In this document: piece by piece, positions 15,702 through 23,645 of the stretch | Position numbering within the stretch: position 1 is the first letter of the stretch | Layout: each line of letters starts with the position of its first letter | Source of the DNA: an uncultured Spirochaetaceae bacterium | Lineage (GTDB): Bacteria; Spirochaetota; Spirochaetia; Sphaerochaetales; Sphaerochaetaceae | Direction of reading: 5' to 3' | NCBI GenBank assembly: GCA_944388955.1 | Contig: CALXKJ010000007.1 | Span: 1 to 57,670, forward strand | Length of the DNA stretch: 57,670 bases | Position numbers and translations under genes: made by a program | The notes under the pieces: model-generated | What the model saw: the letters and a program-made list of their open reading frames with translations, nothing else | The model's database searches: none | What the model was told of the DNA's origin: nothing

Positions 15702-17424
15702 TTATAAATCTATTCTCTCGTGTCTCTGGTATTATATCAGGCCATATAGAGCAAAAACCTTCATCTCGATTATCTCCGCATTCATATCATCATTGCTTAC
15801 TCTCTTTTTCCCTCTTCTCACGGGAAGTGCTGTCGACGCGATAATAAGCGGAGAAGGACGTCTTTTCATGAGAATCCTCATGATGATGGCGATTTCCGTG
15901 CTTCTTTCGTCTTTTTTCCAGTATCTGATGAATCTCGCGAACAACAGCCTCAGTTTCTCTGTCGTCAGGGATATAAGACGTGATGCTTTCGCTCATCTGG
16001 AGAAACTTCCTCTTTCCTATATCGACAGTCATTCCCACGGTGACGCCGTGTCGAGGATTACAAGTGATGCAGAGCAGGTTTCCGATGGTCTTCTTATGGG
16101 ATTCACGCAGCTCTTTACCGGTGTGATCACAATAGCCGGAACACTTGTTTTCATGTTTGCTGTGAACTGGGTAGTGGCGCTCGTTGTCGTTTTCGTCACG
16201 CCGCTCTCGATTTTCTCGGCTTCATTCATCGCCAAGCGCACATTCTCTCTTTTCTACAAGCAGAGTGAGGCGAGAGGAAAGCAGACGTCATTCATCAACG
16301 AGATGATCTCAGGCGCGTCAACTGTCAGCGCATACGGAAAGGAAGAAGAGAACCAGAAACGCTTTGATAAGATAAACCATGAGTGGGCTGGATTATCCCT
16401 CCTCTCTGTATTCTATTCATCGCTGACGAATCCGGTGACGCGTTTCGTTAACAGCATTGTCTATACAGGAGTTGCGCTCTCAGGTGGTCTTGCGGCTCTT
16501 TCTGGGCTGATGACTATCGGAGGCCTGACTACTATTCTCAGTTATGCCTCACAGTACACAAAGCCTTTCAATGAGATAACAGGCGTGATGACGGAATTCC
16601 AGAATGCGGCGGCTTCGGCATCCCGCATCTTCGCCTTTATGGATGCAGAGGAGGAGAAAGATGAGTCATCGCTTCCTGCTCTTTCCCTGGAAAAAGGCGG
16701 GGTATGTTTTGACGACGTCTCATTCTCATATGTTCCAGAGCGTCCTCTTATAAAACATCTTTCGCTGGCAATCGAGCCTGGAATGAAAGTCGCAATAGTC
16801 GGACCGACTGGTGCTGGAAAGACGACTATCATCAATCTTCTCATGAGATTCTATGATCCTGTATCCGGAAGAATCCTCATCGATGGCCAGGATATAGCAA
16901 GCGTTAAACGCAGCTCGGTGCGCTCTTCATTCGGAATGGTGCTGCAGGAAACATGGCTGAGAACAGGCACAGTTCGGGAGAATATAACGATGGGTTATCC
17001 AGGAGCGGATGATGAAGCGGTCTGGAAAGCTGTTAAGCTATGTCATCTCGATTCATTCATTGCCTCGCTTCCTCAAGGCCTTGATGAGATGATATCCGAT
17101 GACAATGATGGAATCTCCCAAGGACAGAAACAGCTCCTTTCGATAGCCCGTGTCATGCTTTCAGATCCCGGGATGCTCATTCTTGATGAGGCAACATCAT
17201 CAATCGATACAAGAACAGAGATGCATATCCAGGATGCCTTCATGCACCTGATGGAAGGTCGTACATCTTTCATCGTCGCCCACAGGCTGCAGACGATAAA
17301 GAATGCAGATCTTATACTTGTTATCGACCATGGGGATGTAATAGAGAAGGGAACTCATAAATCCCTCATGTCTCAGGATAGCTTCTACAGGAATCTCTAT
17401 ATGAGCCAGTTCGCGAAGAGGTAG
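15688..17424 (+). CDS. ABC exporter half-transporter, partner subunit (TM288-like)
   Basis: A 578-residue partner of the preceding gene. Walker A is GPTGAGKTT (about 372), Walker B LILDEATSSID with the catalytic Glu intact, and the switch His is present (VAHRLQT). Its signature motif is altered to ISQGQ. Because signature and Walker motifs pair across the dimer, the altered signature faces the upstream subunit's defective Walker B, giving one consensus and one degenerate ATP site. The ATG at 15688 is chosen over 15682 since GGGGAG lies 7 nt upstream. Ends the lysS unit; the next gene, era, is on the other strand. Confidence 0.92.
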   Translation: MAKTDYKSILSCLWYYIRPYRAKTFISIISAFISSLLTLFFPLLTGSAVDAIISGEGRLFMRILMMMAISVLLSSFFQYLMNLANNSLSFSVVRDIRRDAFAHLEKLPLSYIDSHSHGDAVSRITSDAEQVSDGLLMGFTQLFTGVITIAGTLVFMFAVNWVVALVVVFVTPLSIFSASFIAKRTFSLFYKQSEARGKQTSFINEMISGASTVSAYGKEEENQKRFDKINHEWAGLSLLSVFYSSLTNPVTRFVNSIVYTGVALSGGLAALSGLMTIGGLTTILSYASQYTKPFNEITGVMTEFQNAAASASRIFAFMDAEEEKDESSLPALSLEKGGVCFDDVSFSYVPERPLIKHLSLAIEPGMKVAIVGPTGAGKTTIINLLMRFYDPVSGRILIDGQDIASVKRSSVRSSFGMVLQETWLRTGTVRENITMGYPGADDEAVWKAVKLCHLDSFIASLPQGLDEMISDDNDGISQGQKQLLSIARVMLSDPGMLILDEATSSIDTRTEMHIQDAFMHLMEGRTSFIVAHRLQTIKNADLILVIDHGDVIEKGTHKSLMSQDSFYRNLYMSQFAKR

Positions 17425-17520
17425 TCAGCTGATTGCCTCTCTTCGTATTCTGTGAATCTCTTGACTTCTCCAGTAAACAGATTCTCATACTTTCTGGCTT
17501 TCCTCTTCAAAGTGAAGTGA

Positions 17521-18402
17521 TTATCTGAAGATTCTGTCCAGAGTCCTCTTATTCTTTCTCCATCCCGGCTCTGATTTTACCCTTAAGTCCAGTTCAAGCG
17601 ATGAGCCGGGGAAGATTCTTTTGATTTCCTTGAAAGACTCCTTCCTGATTCTCTTTATATTCTCTCCGCCTCTTCCGACTATGATTCCTTTCTGGCCGTC
17701 ACGCTCGGTGTTTATCGAAGCTCTGACCCAGACATGCTGATTCTCCGCGCTGTATTCCAGATCCTCAATCTCCACGAAGATGACATGAGGCATCTCCTCG
17801 GAGAGTGTGGATATCGTCTTTTCCCTTATGATTTCTGAAATCCTGAACTCTAGGTCCTGATCCGTGTAGGCCTCCTCCGGATACATGAGCTCGCCTTCTG
17901 GGGCTAGCCGGAACAGCTCTATAAGAATTTCATCAACGCCTTCATCCTTCATGCCGGAAGCCGCCAGGACAGGGGAAGACGGAAAATGCTCTTTCAGGAA
18001 TGAAAGCCCGTTTTCCTTCTCCTCATCTGTGAGAATATCTGATTTATTCAGCACTGCTACAACAGGCACTCCTGATCCTGATACCAATCCTGCGATAGTC
18101 TCCTCTTCTTTGCCGGGTGTCCTTTTCCCATCGAGAAGGTAGAGAATGAGATCAGAGTCAGCCAAGGATGAAATCGTCACTTCCTGCATCCTCTTGTTTA
18201 TCTCCTTGTCCGATAGATGGAATCCTGGCGTATCGAGAAATACAAGTTGTCCACGGCTATCGGTATAGATGCCTCTTATCTTGTTTCTTGTTGTCTGCGG
18301 TACGGGGGAGGTGATGGAAACCTTCATTCCCGTAATGGTATTTACGAGCGTAGATTTGCCCGCTGATGGGCGTCCTATTACAGATACTGTTGCAGCTTTC
18401 AT
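17521..18402 (-). CDS. era: GTPase Era
   Basis: A 293-residue GTPase that binds 16S rRNA and assists 30S maturation. G motifs: GRPSAGKS (10-17; most Era proteins have GRPNVGKS), DTPG (57-60), NKSD (119-122). The C-terminal KH domain carries the GxxG loop GRGGENIKRIRKES near residue 245. Length is normal. TATCAT sits exactly 6 nt before the ATG on the minus strand with no ribosome-binding site, and clpP starts divergently 78 bp away. Confidence 0.96.
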   Translation of the reverse strand: MKAATVSVIGRPSAGKSTLVNTITGMKVSITSPVPQTTRNKIRGIYTDSRGQLVFLDTPGFHLSDKEINKRMQEVTISSLADSDLILYLLDGKRTPGKEEETIAGLVSGSGVPVVAVLNKSDILTDEEKENGLSFLKEHFPSSPVLAASGMKDEGVDEILIELFRLAPEGELMYPEEAYTDQDLEFRISEIIREKTISTLSEEMPHVIFVEIEDLEYSAENQHVWVRASINTERDGQKGIIVGRGGENIKRIRKESFKEIKRIFPGSSLELDLRVKSEPGWRKNKRTLDRIFR

Positions 18403-18408
18403 AACTGG

Positions 18409-18437
18409 ATGATAGCAGGAAAAGCGAGTAATCAGAA
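18409..18437 (-). promoter_or_regulatory. Leaderless era promoter
   Basis: TATCAT (18414 to 18409) ends 6 nt before the start codon. The -35 position, 17 bp further up, reads TTCTGA, a weak match. Confidence 0.55.
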
Positions 18438-18444
18438 TATGCTC

Positions 18445-18473
18445 TTTTCGCTATTCATCTTTGTGGTTATCAT
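18445..18473 (+). promoter_or_regulatory. clpP promoter, near-leaderless
   Basis: TTTTCG (18445-18450, weak), 17 bp, TATCAT (18468-18473), 7 nt, ATG at 18481. AAGGG is present but directly abuts the ATG, too close to act as a normal ribosome-binding site. Confidence 0.5.
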
Positions 18474-18480
18474 CAAGGGT

Positions 18481-19053
18481 ATGGAAAATGATAAGAATGA
18501 TTACAGACCGGATCCGAGCCTGAATGACAGACTCCTGAAGACTCGTACGATAATGATCTCCGGTGAGATAAACAAGGATAGGGCAGATCAGTTCGCGCGT
18601 GAGATACTTGTACTCGACAGTGAGAGCTCTGATCCGATTTATGTATACATCAACAGCCCAGGCGGTGATGTAGACTCAGGATTCGCGATTTATGACATGA
18701 TAAGATTCGTATCATCGCCTGTGACGATGATTGGCATGGGGCTTGTCGCGTCAGCTGCTGCTCTTATCTTCCTCGCTGTGCCTAGCGAGCGCCGCGTCGC
18801 CCTTCCTGATTCCACGTATCTTATACATCAGCCGCTTTCACAGCTGAAAGGCGTCGCTATTGATGTGGCCATATATGCTGACAAAATCGAGGCGCTGAGA
18901 CACAAGCTCGATGCCGTGATAGCTGAGGCTACTGGCAAGACAAGAGAAGAGGTCGAGAAGGACACGGAAAGAGATTGCTGGCTGACAGCTGAAGAGGCTC
19001 TTGATTATGGTCTTCTCTCGAGAATCGTCAGGGAAAAGAAGGAAATCATCTGA
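18481..19053 (+). CDS. clpP: ClpP-family serine protease subunit
   Basis: A 190-residue proteolytic subunit that forms the double-ring chamber working with a Clp ATPase. The catalytic triad is S91 (in GLVASAAAL), H116 (in TYLIHQPLSQ) and D165 (in KDTERDCW). The oxyanion-side strand YVYINSPGGDV is present. The Ser motif VASAAA differs from the usual AASMGA. An in-frame ATG lies further up at 18409, but that would place the start inside the era promoter, so I start at 18481. No clpX follows. A second ClpP elsewhere in the genome is possible. Confidence 0.92.
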   Translation: MENDKNDYRPDPSLNDRLLKTRTIMISGEINKDRADQFAREILVLDSESSDPIYVYINSPGGDVDSGFAIYDMIRFVSSPVTMIGMGLVASAAALIFLAVPSERRVALPDSTYLIHQPLSQLKGVAIDVAIYADKIEALRHKLDAVIAEATGKTREEVEKDTERDCWLTAEEALDYGLLSRIVREKKEII

Positions 19054-19058
19054 TTCTC

Positions 19059-19087
19059 TTACCATAATAGCGGTGTAATGCGTATAT
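19059..19087 (+). promoter_or_regulatory. Extended -10 leaderless promoter, shared block
   Basis: TTACCA (19059-19064), 17 bp, then TGC-GTATAT with the -10 hexamer at 19082-19087, 6 nt, ATG at 19094. The block TAATGCGTATA recurs before the gene starts at 29825 and 57651; the 57651 copy also keeps CTTACCA at the same distance. Confidence 0.65.
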
Positions 19088-19093
19088 CTATAT

Positions 19094-20047
19094 ATGAGGA
19101 TATTGCTTTCACTTGCTCTTCTGTTATTGCTATCATGCTCTCCTTCTCCAGAGAGGGAGAGCTTTACTATCACGACATATAATGCGTATGCATTTTTCGA
19201 CAGGTATGATGACGGCTCTGAGTTCGACGGCTTCTCGCATAGCGATGGCTATGATGGGAAGGCATATGATGAGAGGATAAGGAAGACAGCAATTCTCATA
19301 GGCAGGAATCTCTCTTCTTCAGATGTTATAATCCTCGAGGAGATAGAGAGTGACGCGGTGCTTTCGGATCTCCTTGATGCAGGTCTCTCCGGTAAGGGCT
19401 TCCGCTATTACGGCATAGCTGCAGAGGCAGATGGCGCGCTTGCTGTTGGTTTTATATCGAAAATAAAGCCTGTAAGCACCACTTTGCACAGAATTCCCGG
19501 ACATCGCGCTATACTTGGGCTTACATTCTATACCGGTGGTTCCCTGATTGATGTCTATGGCCTTCATTTCAGAAGCAGAATCAACGGCGGTGATGATGAT
19601 AGGAAGGAAGAGTACAGCTATCTCAGAAGCCTTATAGAGGAAGGTGGCACGCTCTCCATAGCTTCCGGAGATTTCAATTCAGAGCCATCCGTTGAAGATG
19701 AGGCCATTGGTCTTTTCCCTCATGGTTATCCGGAATCTCATAGTGTCTTCGCGTCCTCGGATCCCGATGACGCCAGAAATGGCGTGTATTTTGCACCTTC
19801 TCTCGACAGGGAGCTCGTGTTTACAGAAGCGGGGACATATGAGTATGAAGGCTCTTGGCACTTCTATGATATGCACTTGCTGTCAGAGGAATGCTGGGAT
19901 GGTTATGGCTGGGAATACGACAGGGCCTGGATAACTGCGACTCCTGAGATGAAGGATGAATTTGGCCGTCCATATCCCTATGACCCATCGACTGGGAGGG
20001 GCTATTCAGATCATTTTCCATTCACTGTGCGCCTCGTGAAGATGTGA
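19094..20047 (+). CDS. Endonuclease/exonuclease/phosphatase-family lipoprotein
   Basis: A 317-residue predicted lipoprotein: signal MRILLSLALLLLLSC with lipidated C15. The rest is an EEP-fold phosphoesterase with TYNAYAFFD near the start (metal-binding Asn), ILEEIES (metal Glu, about 77), SGDFNSEP (about 195) and the C-terminal YSDHFPF (catalytic His), so the active site looks complete. It should sit on the cell surface or in the periplasm and could cleave nucleic acid, phospholipid or another phosphodiester. It is a single-gene unit read from an extended -10 promoter without leader. Confidence 0.85.
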   Translation: MRILLSLALLLLLSCSPSPERESFTITTYNAYAFFDRYDDGSEFDGFSHSDGYDGKAYDERIRKTAILIGRNLSSSDVIILEEIESDAVLSDLLDAGLSGKGFRYYGIAAEADGALAVGFISKIKPVSTTLHRIPGHRAILGLTFYTGGSLIDVYGLHFRSRINGGDDDRKEEYSYLRSLIEEGGTLSIASGDFNSEPSVEDEAIGLFPHGYPESHSVFASSDPDDARNGVYFAPSLDRELVFTEAGTYEYEGSWHFYDMHLLSEECWDGYGWEYDRAWITATPEMKDEFGRPYPYDPSTGRGYSDHFPFTVRLVKM

Positions 20048-20051
20048 TGTT

Positions 20052-20080
20052 TTGACATTTTCCGCTTCGGGGATGATACT
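20052..20080 (+). promoter_or_regulatory. Leaderless ogg promoter
   Basis: TTGACA (20052-20057), 17 bp, GATACT (20075-20080), 6 nt, ATG at 20087. This is the clearest of the leaderless promoters: consensus -35, ideal spacing, and no room for a ribosome-binding site. Confidence 0.8.
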
Positions 20081-20086
20081 CATCGC

Positions 20087-20830
20087 ATGCAGGAGAATCT
20101 CAGGGAACTGCTTCTTGGCGGGCAGTCATTCAGCTGGAAAGATGAGGGAGATGGCGTTTTCAGCGCTGTTCTGAATGAAAAGATATACAGGATAAAGTCC
20201 ATTGAGGAGGCGGCTTCCGATCCATTTCTCTATGACTATTTCGATCTCGGCTATGATTATGCCTCGGCACGTGAAGCGATAGCCTCTAAAGACAGCATAC
20301 TCAGGGAGGCTGTGGAGAGCGTCGGTGCGATAAGGCTTCTTCATCAGGATCACTGGATAGCGACTATCTCATTCATACTGTCGCAGAATAATAATATCAA
20401 GCGCATAACAGGACTATATAACAGGCTCTCGGAGCGTTATGGGCATGAAGTAGGGGAAGGACGCTATTCATTTCCGACAGCAGATGAGCTATCAGGAGCG
20501 AGTGAGAGTGATTTAAGAGAGCTTGGTGTCGGTTTCAGAGCCCCATTCATTCTCGACGCAGTCGGCAAAGCTCCTCTTCTTGATACGCTGGATACCCTTT
20601 CCTTTGAGGATGCCATGGATAAGCTTCAGACCATAAAAGGCATAGGGCCGAAAGTCGCGTCATGCATCCTCATCTTCTCTTATCAGAGGAGGGAAGGATT
20701 CCCGATGGATGTATGGATGAAGAAAGTCATGAAGGAATACTATCCTGATAAAACGCCTCAGTATTTCCATCCATACGAGGCGCTCTCTCAGCAGTATCTC
20801 TTTTCGTGGATAAGAAACAGGGACAGCTGA
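20087..20830 (+). CDS. ogg: 8-oxoguanine DNA glycosylase (Ogg)
   Basis: A 247-residue HhH-GPD DNA glycosylase/lyase that removes oxidised guanine. The helix-hairpin-helix reads LQTIKGIGPKVASCI with the Schiff-base Lys at K189, and the conserved Asp is D208 in FPMDVWMKK, matching K249 and D268 of human OGG1. The N-terminal GGQSFSWK is typical of the bacterial Ogg1-like family. It converges with the SDR gene, whose last base directly follows the ogg stop. Confidence 0.9.
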   Translation: MQENLRELLLGGQSFSWKDEGDGVFSAVLNEKIYRIKSIEEAASDPFLYDYFDLGYDYASAREAIASKDSILREAVESVGAIRLLHQDHWIATISFILSQNNNIKRITGLYNRLSERYGHEVGEGRYSFPTADELSGASESDLRELGVGFRAPFILDAVGKAPLLDTLDTLSFEDAMDKLQTIKGIGPKVASCILIFSYQRREGFPMDVWMKKVMKEYYPDKTPQYFHPYEALSQQYLFSWIRNRDS

Positions 20831-21820
20831 TTATCCCCAGGCTCTTTTCATCCTCTTTATGACTCCATCGATTATCGCATTTGTCTGAGGATTGATGATT
20901 TTCTCATTTTTCTCGAACCATGCAATGGTACGTCTTATGCCGATGGAGAACGGGATAGTGCATGTAAAGCCAGGGACAGCCGCCTTGATCTTTGAGTTAT
21001 CAAATACAGCGCTCCACATCTTGTCACCGATGAGATTCGCCCTTGCTCTCGGATCTTCTCTTTCGATTATACAGGAAGGGGCATGCACGATTCTTGGCTC
21101 TTGTCCGATTGCCCTGCCCATTTCCATGTATATCCCATCCCAGGTGAGTGTCTCATCCGATGTGATATGATAAGCGTTTCCTACTGCTTTCTGCAGTGCG
21201 AAGAGACCTACGAAACCCTTCGCGAAGTCATCGCTATGTGTGACTGTCCAGAGCGATGTGCCATCACCCGGGCTCACGACAGGAAGGCCTTTCCTTATCC
21301 TGTCTATGATTGTGTATTCGCCTCCATCTCCAATCGGGACGATGAGTCTTGTCGAATATGTATGGGATGGCCTGACAATCGTAATGGGAAAACCTTCGTC
21401 GTCAAAAGCCTTCATGAATGCTCTCTCTGCCGCAATCTTATTCTGCGCATATGGAGAGTACGGATTGGACAGCGCCATTGATTCCGTAATCGGCGACGAA
21501 ACTGGAAGTCTCTTCGAGTAGCATGACGCGCTGCTTATGAATATGAATTGATTTATCCTTCCTGAGAAGATTGAGATGTCGCGCTCGGCATCTTCCTTCC
21601 CAAAGGCTATGAAATCTGCAACGACATCCCATTGCCGTCCCTTCAGAGCCTTCTCCATGGAATCTCTGTCGTATACATCCGCATATAGATGTTCCGCGCC
21701 TTCGATGGTTTCCCTTCTGCCTCTGTTGAGTACTGTGACTGAATATCCTTTTTCCACAGCGAGGCGGCTTACTGAGCTGCTTATGTTGCCTGTGCCGCCA
21801 ATGATAAGAATTTTAAGCAT
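20831..21820 (-). CDS. NAD(P)-dependent SDR / epimerase-family protein
   Basis: A 329-residue extended short-chain dehydrogenase. The dinucleotide loop is IGGTGNIS (7-14) and the catalytic YxxxK is YAQNK with an upstream Ser in FISSASCYS. The divergent C-terminal half fits the atypical SDR group that includes CSP41 and UDP-sugar epimerase-like proteins. No sugar-nucleotide genes lie near, so the substrate is open. It lies downstream of rex on the same strand with its own leaderless promoter just beyond the rex stop codon. Confidence 0.85.
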   Translation of the reverse strand: MLKILIIGGTGNISSSVSRLAVEKGYSVTVLNRGRRETIEGAEHLYADVYDRDSMEKALKGRQWDVVADFIAFGKEDAERDISIFSGRINQFIFISSASCYSKRLPVSSPITESMALSNPYSPYAQNKIAAERAFMKAFDDEGFPITIVRPSHTYSTRLIVPIGDGGEYTIIDRIRKGLPVVSPGDGTSLWTVTHSDDFAKGFVGLFALQKAVGNAYHITSDETLTWDGIYMEMGRAIGQEPRIVHAPSCIIEREDPRARANLIGDKMWSAVFDNSKIKAAVPGFTCTIPFSIGIRRTIAWFEKNEKIINPQTNAIIDGVIKRMKRAWG

Positions 21821-21826
21821 GGAAAA

Positions 21827-21855
21827 AGTCTAAGCGCTTCTTATCGCGCTTGCAA
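21827..21855 (-). promoter_or_regulatory. Leaderless SDR promoter
   Basis: On the minus strand TTGCAA (21855 to 21850), 17 bp, TAGACT (21832 to 21827), 6 nt, ATG at 21820. No ribosome-binding site. The -35 box sits within 4 bp of the rex stop codon. Confidence 0.7.
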
Positions 21856-21858
21856 TGA

Positions 21859-22518
21859 TTATCCTTCCGCATTCTTCAGTTTCCTGTCCATCGGGAACTG
21901 GATCTGGTAGAAAATCTGCTCAAGCTCGAGCGCGATATTTATATTATGGATTATGACAGGTGTCTCTCCCTCTGATACCGGGTGCGGTTTGAGCGTGATA
22001 GGCGAGAAGTTGAGTATTCCCTTTATGCCCGCTTCCATAAGTTTCTCTGCTGTGTCCGCAGCTGCCGATTCCGGTACTGTGATGATTGCGACTTTCGCAT
22101 CCAGCGCTTCCACCATCTCATCCAGCCTCGATATCGGGTAGACCGGTACAGGATGGGACGCATCGGAATATACAAGCGGATCAGAGTCGAAGCCCGCGGC
22201 GATTCTTATGCCATCCGGCTCGAATCCAGAGTAGTGCATCAAGGCTTTGCCTATTCTGCCGCAGCCGACGACAATAACGTTCTGTGCCTCTCCTTTCCCG
22301 AGGATTTCCGAAATGCGCTCGATGAGATCCGTGATCTCGTAACCGCCTCTTTTCTGACCATGAATGGAAAGCAATGAGAAATCTTTTCTGACTACAGCGG
22401 CTGAAACGCCCGCTGCATCCGCGAGGTTGTGTGCGAACACTTTCTCTAGACCAATAGATCTTAGACGATTAAGCGCTCTGTAGTAGCGGGTTATACGGAC
22501 AAGCATATCACTATTCAT
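21859..22518 (-). CDS. rex: Redox-sensing transcriptional repressor Rex
   Basis: A 219-residue NADH/NAD+-sensing repressor. The N-terminal winged helix (VRITRYYRALNRLRSIG, then ANNLADAAGVSAAVVRKDFS-like sequence at about 28-47) precedes a Rossmann domain with VVGCGRIGKAL (about 101-111). The C-terminal helix that swaps across the dimer is present. AGGAG precedes the ATG, so unlike most first genes here rex has a leader. An 18-bp palindrome overlaps its -10 region. The hydrogenase operon starts divergently 171 bp away and is the obvious target. Confidence 0.95.
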   Translation of the reverse strand: MNSDMLVRITRYYRALNRLRSIGLEKVFAHNLADAAGVSAAVVRKDFSLLSIHGQKRGGYEITDLIERISEILGKGEAQNVIVVGCGRIGKALMHYSGFEPDGIRIAAGFDSDPLVYSDASHPVPVYPISRLDEMVEALDAKVAIITVPESAAADTAEKLMEAGIKGILNFSPITLKPHPVSEGETPVIIHNINIALELEQIFYQIQFPMDRKLKNAEG

Positions 22519-22531
22519 CTGTTTTCTCCTG

Positions 22532-22549
22532 ATTTATGTGAACATAAAT
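22532..22549. promoter_or_regulatory. Candidate Rex operator
   Basis: ATTTATGT-GA-ACATAAAT is a perfect palindrome (8 bp arms, 2-nt centre) between rex and the hydrogenase operon. It overlaps the predicted rex -10 element. It differs from the common Rex site TTGTGAA-N4-TTCACAA, so the assignment rests on position. Confidence 0.5.
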
Positions 22550-22573
22550 ATATTAACACGCGAAGTATGTCAA
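22545..22573 (-). promoter_or_regulatory. rex promoter
   Basis: TTGACA (22573 to 22568) with TATTTA (22550 to 22545) 17 bp away on the minus strand. The -10 and start region lie within the palindrome, consistent with autorepression. Confidence 0.55.
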
Positions 22574-22629
22574 TAAATGAGTTTATGATAATCCTAATCC
22601 TCTGCTACATTTGTTTTGTTGTGATTTTA

Positions 22630-22658
22630 TTGCAATCTCACTGGCATTTGGCTAGAAT
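22630..22658 (+). promoter_or_regulatory. Hydrogenase operon promoter
   Basis: TTGCAA (22630-22635), 17 bp, TAGAAT (22653-22658). The roughly 25-nt leader carries AGGAGGAG before the ATG at 22690. TTGTGA just upstream of the -35 resembles a Rex half-site. Confidence 0.65.
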
Positions 22659-22689
22659 CCAGATGAATAGGAAAAACTTAGGAGGAGTT

Positions 22690-23154
22690 ATGGCTCAGAG
22701 TATATTCTCTGATGAGCTGAACGCTTATATTTCCGAATGGAAAGATAAGCCAGGCAATCTCATCATGATTCTCCATAGGGTGCAAGAGGAATTCGGGTAT
22801 GTGTCCCGTGAAGCTGCTGAGGAAGTCTCAAAGCAGATTGGTGTACCTCTCGCTACGATATGGGGCGTACTTACTTTCTATCATTTCTTCAAGCTCAACA
22901 AGCCTGGCAAATACAACATCCAGGTATGTCTTGGCACGGCTTGCTATCTTAAGGGCGGAGATATGATTGTTGAGGAGCTCGGTAAAGAGATCGGGCTTAG
23001 TGTCGGTGGACTCACGGAAGATGGAAAATTCTCCCTTGAGGCGGTCAGATGCGTCGGCTGCTGTGGACTTGCACCTGTAATGACAATCTCAGGCGAAGTC
23101 TTTGGCAAGGTCACGAAGAACCAGATACCGGGAATACTGGATAAGTTTGCCTGA
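22690..23154 (+). CDS. NuoE-like [2Fe-2S] subunit of NADH-linked [FeFe]-hydrogenase
   Basis: A 154-residue thioredoxin-like ferredoxin subunit (HydC/HndA/NuoE type). Four cluster cysteines occur as VCLGTAC (near 80-85) and RCVGCCG (near 121-125). The N-terminal helical part (IMILHRVQEEFGYVS) is standard. I start at the ATG at 22690, which follows AGGAGGAG; the longer frame upstream covers the promoter. First gene of the five-gene hydrogenase operon, overlapping the next gene by one base. It passes electrons within the flavin-based NADH/ferredoxin hydrogenase complex. Confidence 0.92.
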   Translation: MAQSIFSDELNAYISEWKDKPGNLIMILHRVQEEFGYVSREAAEEVSKQIGVPLATIWGVLTFYHFFKLNKPGKYNIQVCLGTACYLKGGDMIVEELGKEIGLSVGGLTEDGKFSLEAVRCVGCCGLAPVMTISGEVFGKVTKNQIPGILDKFA

Positions 23155-23645
23155 TGCACGATACAGCCTCTCTTGTTCTTGAGTCGGTGATGAACAGTCT
23201 GGAAGCGGGAGCTTCTGATGTATCAGTCAGGATAGAGATAAGGGATGGCCGCATAAGCGTACGCACGGAGGATAATGGCAACGCACCCATGTCCTCGGAT
23301 CCATTCAGGCAAGGAAGCTCGACCAAGGGTGAAGGGCGAGGCTGTGGCCTTTCGATAATCTATCGGAAAAGCAATGGCAGATGCCGCTTAACGCGAGGTG
23401 GGAATCAGACGGTTCTAAGCTTTACCGCAGAGGATGATGGAAGTCTTGACGATCTTCAGTCAGCGCTTCTGCCTATTTTCAATTTAGATAAAGCTATTAC
23501 CGTATCCATTATAAGAAGCTCAGGAGAGATATCGATTTCGGCATCTGAGCTGGAGAAGAGGGGCGCTGTCCCCGATTGCGCTCGCGGTATAAGCGCTTTC
23601 AGAGCTTATATCACAGAGCTGGAGAAAGGAGAAATCTATGGCTAA
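23154..23645 (+). CDS. Histidine-kinase-type ATPase domain protein in the hydrogenase operon
   Basis: A 163-residue protein made of little more than an HATPase_c (GHKL) domain. The N box is VLESVMNSLEAGASDV, the G1 box TEDNGNAP, and the G2-like glycine loop KGEGRGCGLSII. There is no phospho-accepting His domain. Such stand-alone ATPases recur between the NuoE- and HndB-like genes of hydrogenase operons in anaerobes; their role (assembly, regulation or anti-sigma-type control) is not settled. The gene overlaps both neighbours. Confidence 0.82.
   Translation: MHDTASLVLESVMNSLEAGASDVSVRIEIRDGRISVRTEDNGNAPMSSDPFRQGSSTKGEGRGCGLSIIYRKSNGRCRLTRGGNQTVLSFTAEDDGSLDDLQSALLPIFNLDKAITVSIIRSSGEISISASELEKRGAVPDCARGISAFRAYITELEKGEIYG

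Noticed and set aside
18409-18480. N-terminal extension of ClpP
   Set aside because: It would start within the divergent era promoter and adds a hydrophobic stretch not seen in ClpP; the promoter geometry and homology favour 18481.
22567-22689. N-terminal extension of the NuoE-like subunit
   Set aside because: It covers the hydrogenase promoter and ends at AGGAGGAG; the family starts at the ATG at 22690.
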